Shown: in pieces, positions 4,782 to 5,019 of the stretch
Numbering within the stretch: position 1 is the first letter of the stretch
Layout of the letters: every line of letters begins with the position of its first letter
From: Opitutia bacterium
Lineage (GTDB): Bacteria > Verrucomicrobiota > Verrucomicrobiae > Opitutales > UBA953
Direction: 5' to 3'
Assembly (NCBI GenBank): GCA_947488485.1
Contig: CANKZO010000178.1
Location: 1 to 5,019 of the forward strand
DNA length: 5,019 nt
Translations under genes and position numbers: made by a program
The notes under the pieces: generated by a model
Databases searched by the model: none
What the model was told of the DNA's origin: nothing
The model's input: only the letters and a program-made list of their open reading frames with translations

Positions 4782-5019
4782 ATGAATGACTCCGAAACCC
4801 CGAATCCACGTCCACGCTCAATTCGTATCGCCCTCTGGGTCGGTTGGTTGTGGTTTGCGTTGGTCTTTTTCAATCCTGGAACGCTCACGAATATGGGGCG
4901 CAATTTTTTCGCTTGGTTGCCCCTTGCGCTCCTTTTTTCGATACCCCTGATATTGGTCGCCAAAGGCTTGAGGGGCGGGCGCATAGCCTTGAACCTGATT
5001 CTCCCGATCGTCTTGGCCT
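4782..5019 (+). CDS. Multi-pass membrane protein, N-terminal part (3' truncated by window edge)
   Basis: The frame is open from the ATG at 4782 to the right edge (79 full codons). I do not recognise the family. A short polar, arginine-bearing N-terminus (MNDSETPNPRPRSIR) is followed by a hydrophobic helix at about 16-30, a second at about 43-60, a positive loop KGLRGGR (61-67), and the start of a third from 68. The arginines at 10, 12 and 15 favour a cytoplasmic N-terminus. There is no Shine-Dalgarno sequence; the start is fixed by the promoter-like element, whose -10 ends six bases upstream, and by the matching arrangement before the small lipoprotein ORF. Function is unknown. Confidence 0.7.
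   Translation, partial: MNDSETPNPRPRSIRIALWVGWLWFALVFFNPGTLTNMGRNFFAWLPLALLFSIPLILVAKGLRGGRIALNLILPIVLA

Overview
The window looks like a piece of a GC-rich bacterial chromosome. The best guess is a Verrucomicrobia/Planctomycetes-type organism, possibly Opitutae. The grounds are the pairing of a PhoD-like phosphatase with a secreted Asp-box sialidase-family protein of the kind common in those phyla, starts that mostly lack a Shine-Dalgarno sequence, and a membrane-anchored Sel1-repeat protein. This placement is inference; no rRNA or other marker gene is present.

Layout. Bases 1-989 (+) hold the C-terminal part of a PhoD-like metallophosphatase, cut by the left edge. Bases 986-2110 (-) hold a secreted BNR/Asp-box sialidase-family protein; the two genes converge and share a TTAA in which both stop codons lie. 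A short divergent gap (2111-2188) leads to a Sel1-repeat protein with an N-terminal membrane anchor (2189-2911, +). A more AT-rich stretch follows (2912-3378). It holds three TGGGGTCAG repeats, several inverted repeats, and an open frame for a 50-residue putative lipoprotein (3014-3166). Bases 3379-4584 (+) encode a photolyase/cryptochrome-family flavoprotein whose FAD-binding domain comes first, followed by a C-terminal piece that resembles part of the normally N-terminal alpha/beta domain. After another short intergenic stretch, a multi-pass membrane protein starts at 4782 and runs off the right edge.

The most notable signal is a 64-base element found twice, at 2953-3016 and 4721-4784. The copies align without gaps at 44 of 64 positions, and each ends exactly in the ATG of a membrane-directed ORF (the small lipoprotein and the right-edge membrane protein). 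Each has a conserved CGATGCACG box, then a TATAAT-like hexamer exactly six bases before the ATG. This suggests a shared promoter or operator, perhaps with leaderless transcripts, and it strengthens the case for the very small lipoprotein gene.

The genes do not form one evident pathway. The phosphatase and sialidase-family protein fit extracytoplasmic breakdown of phosphate- and sugar-containing polymers, the flavoprotein fits light-dependent repair or sensing, and the three membrane or envelope proteins have no assignable role. I saw no transposase gene, CRISPR array, tRNA or rRNA.
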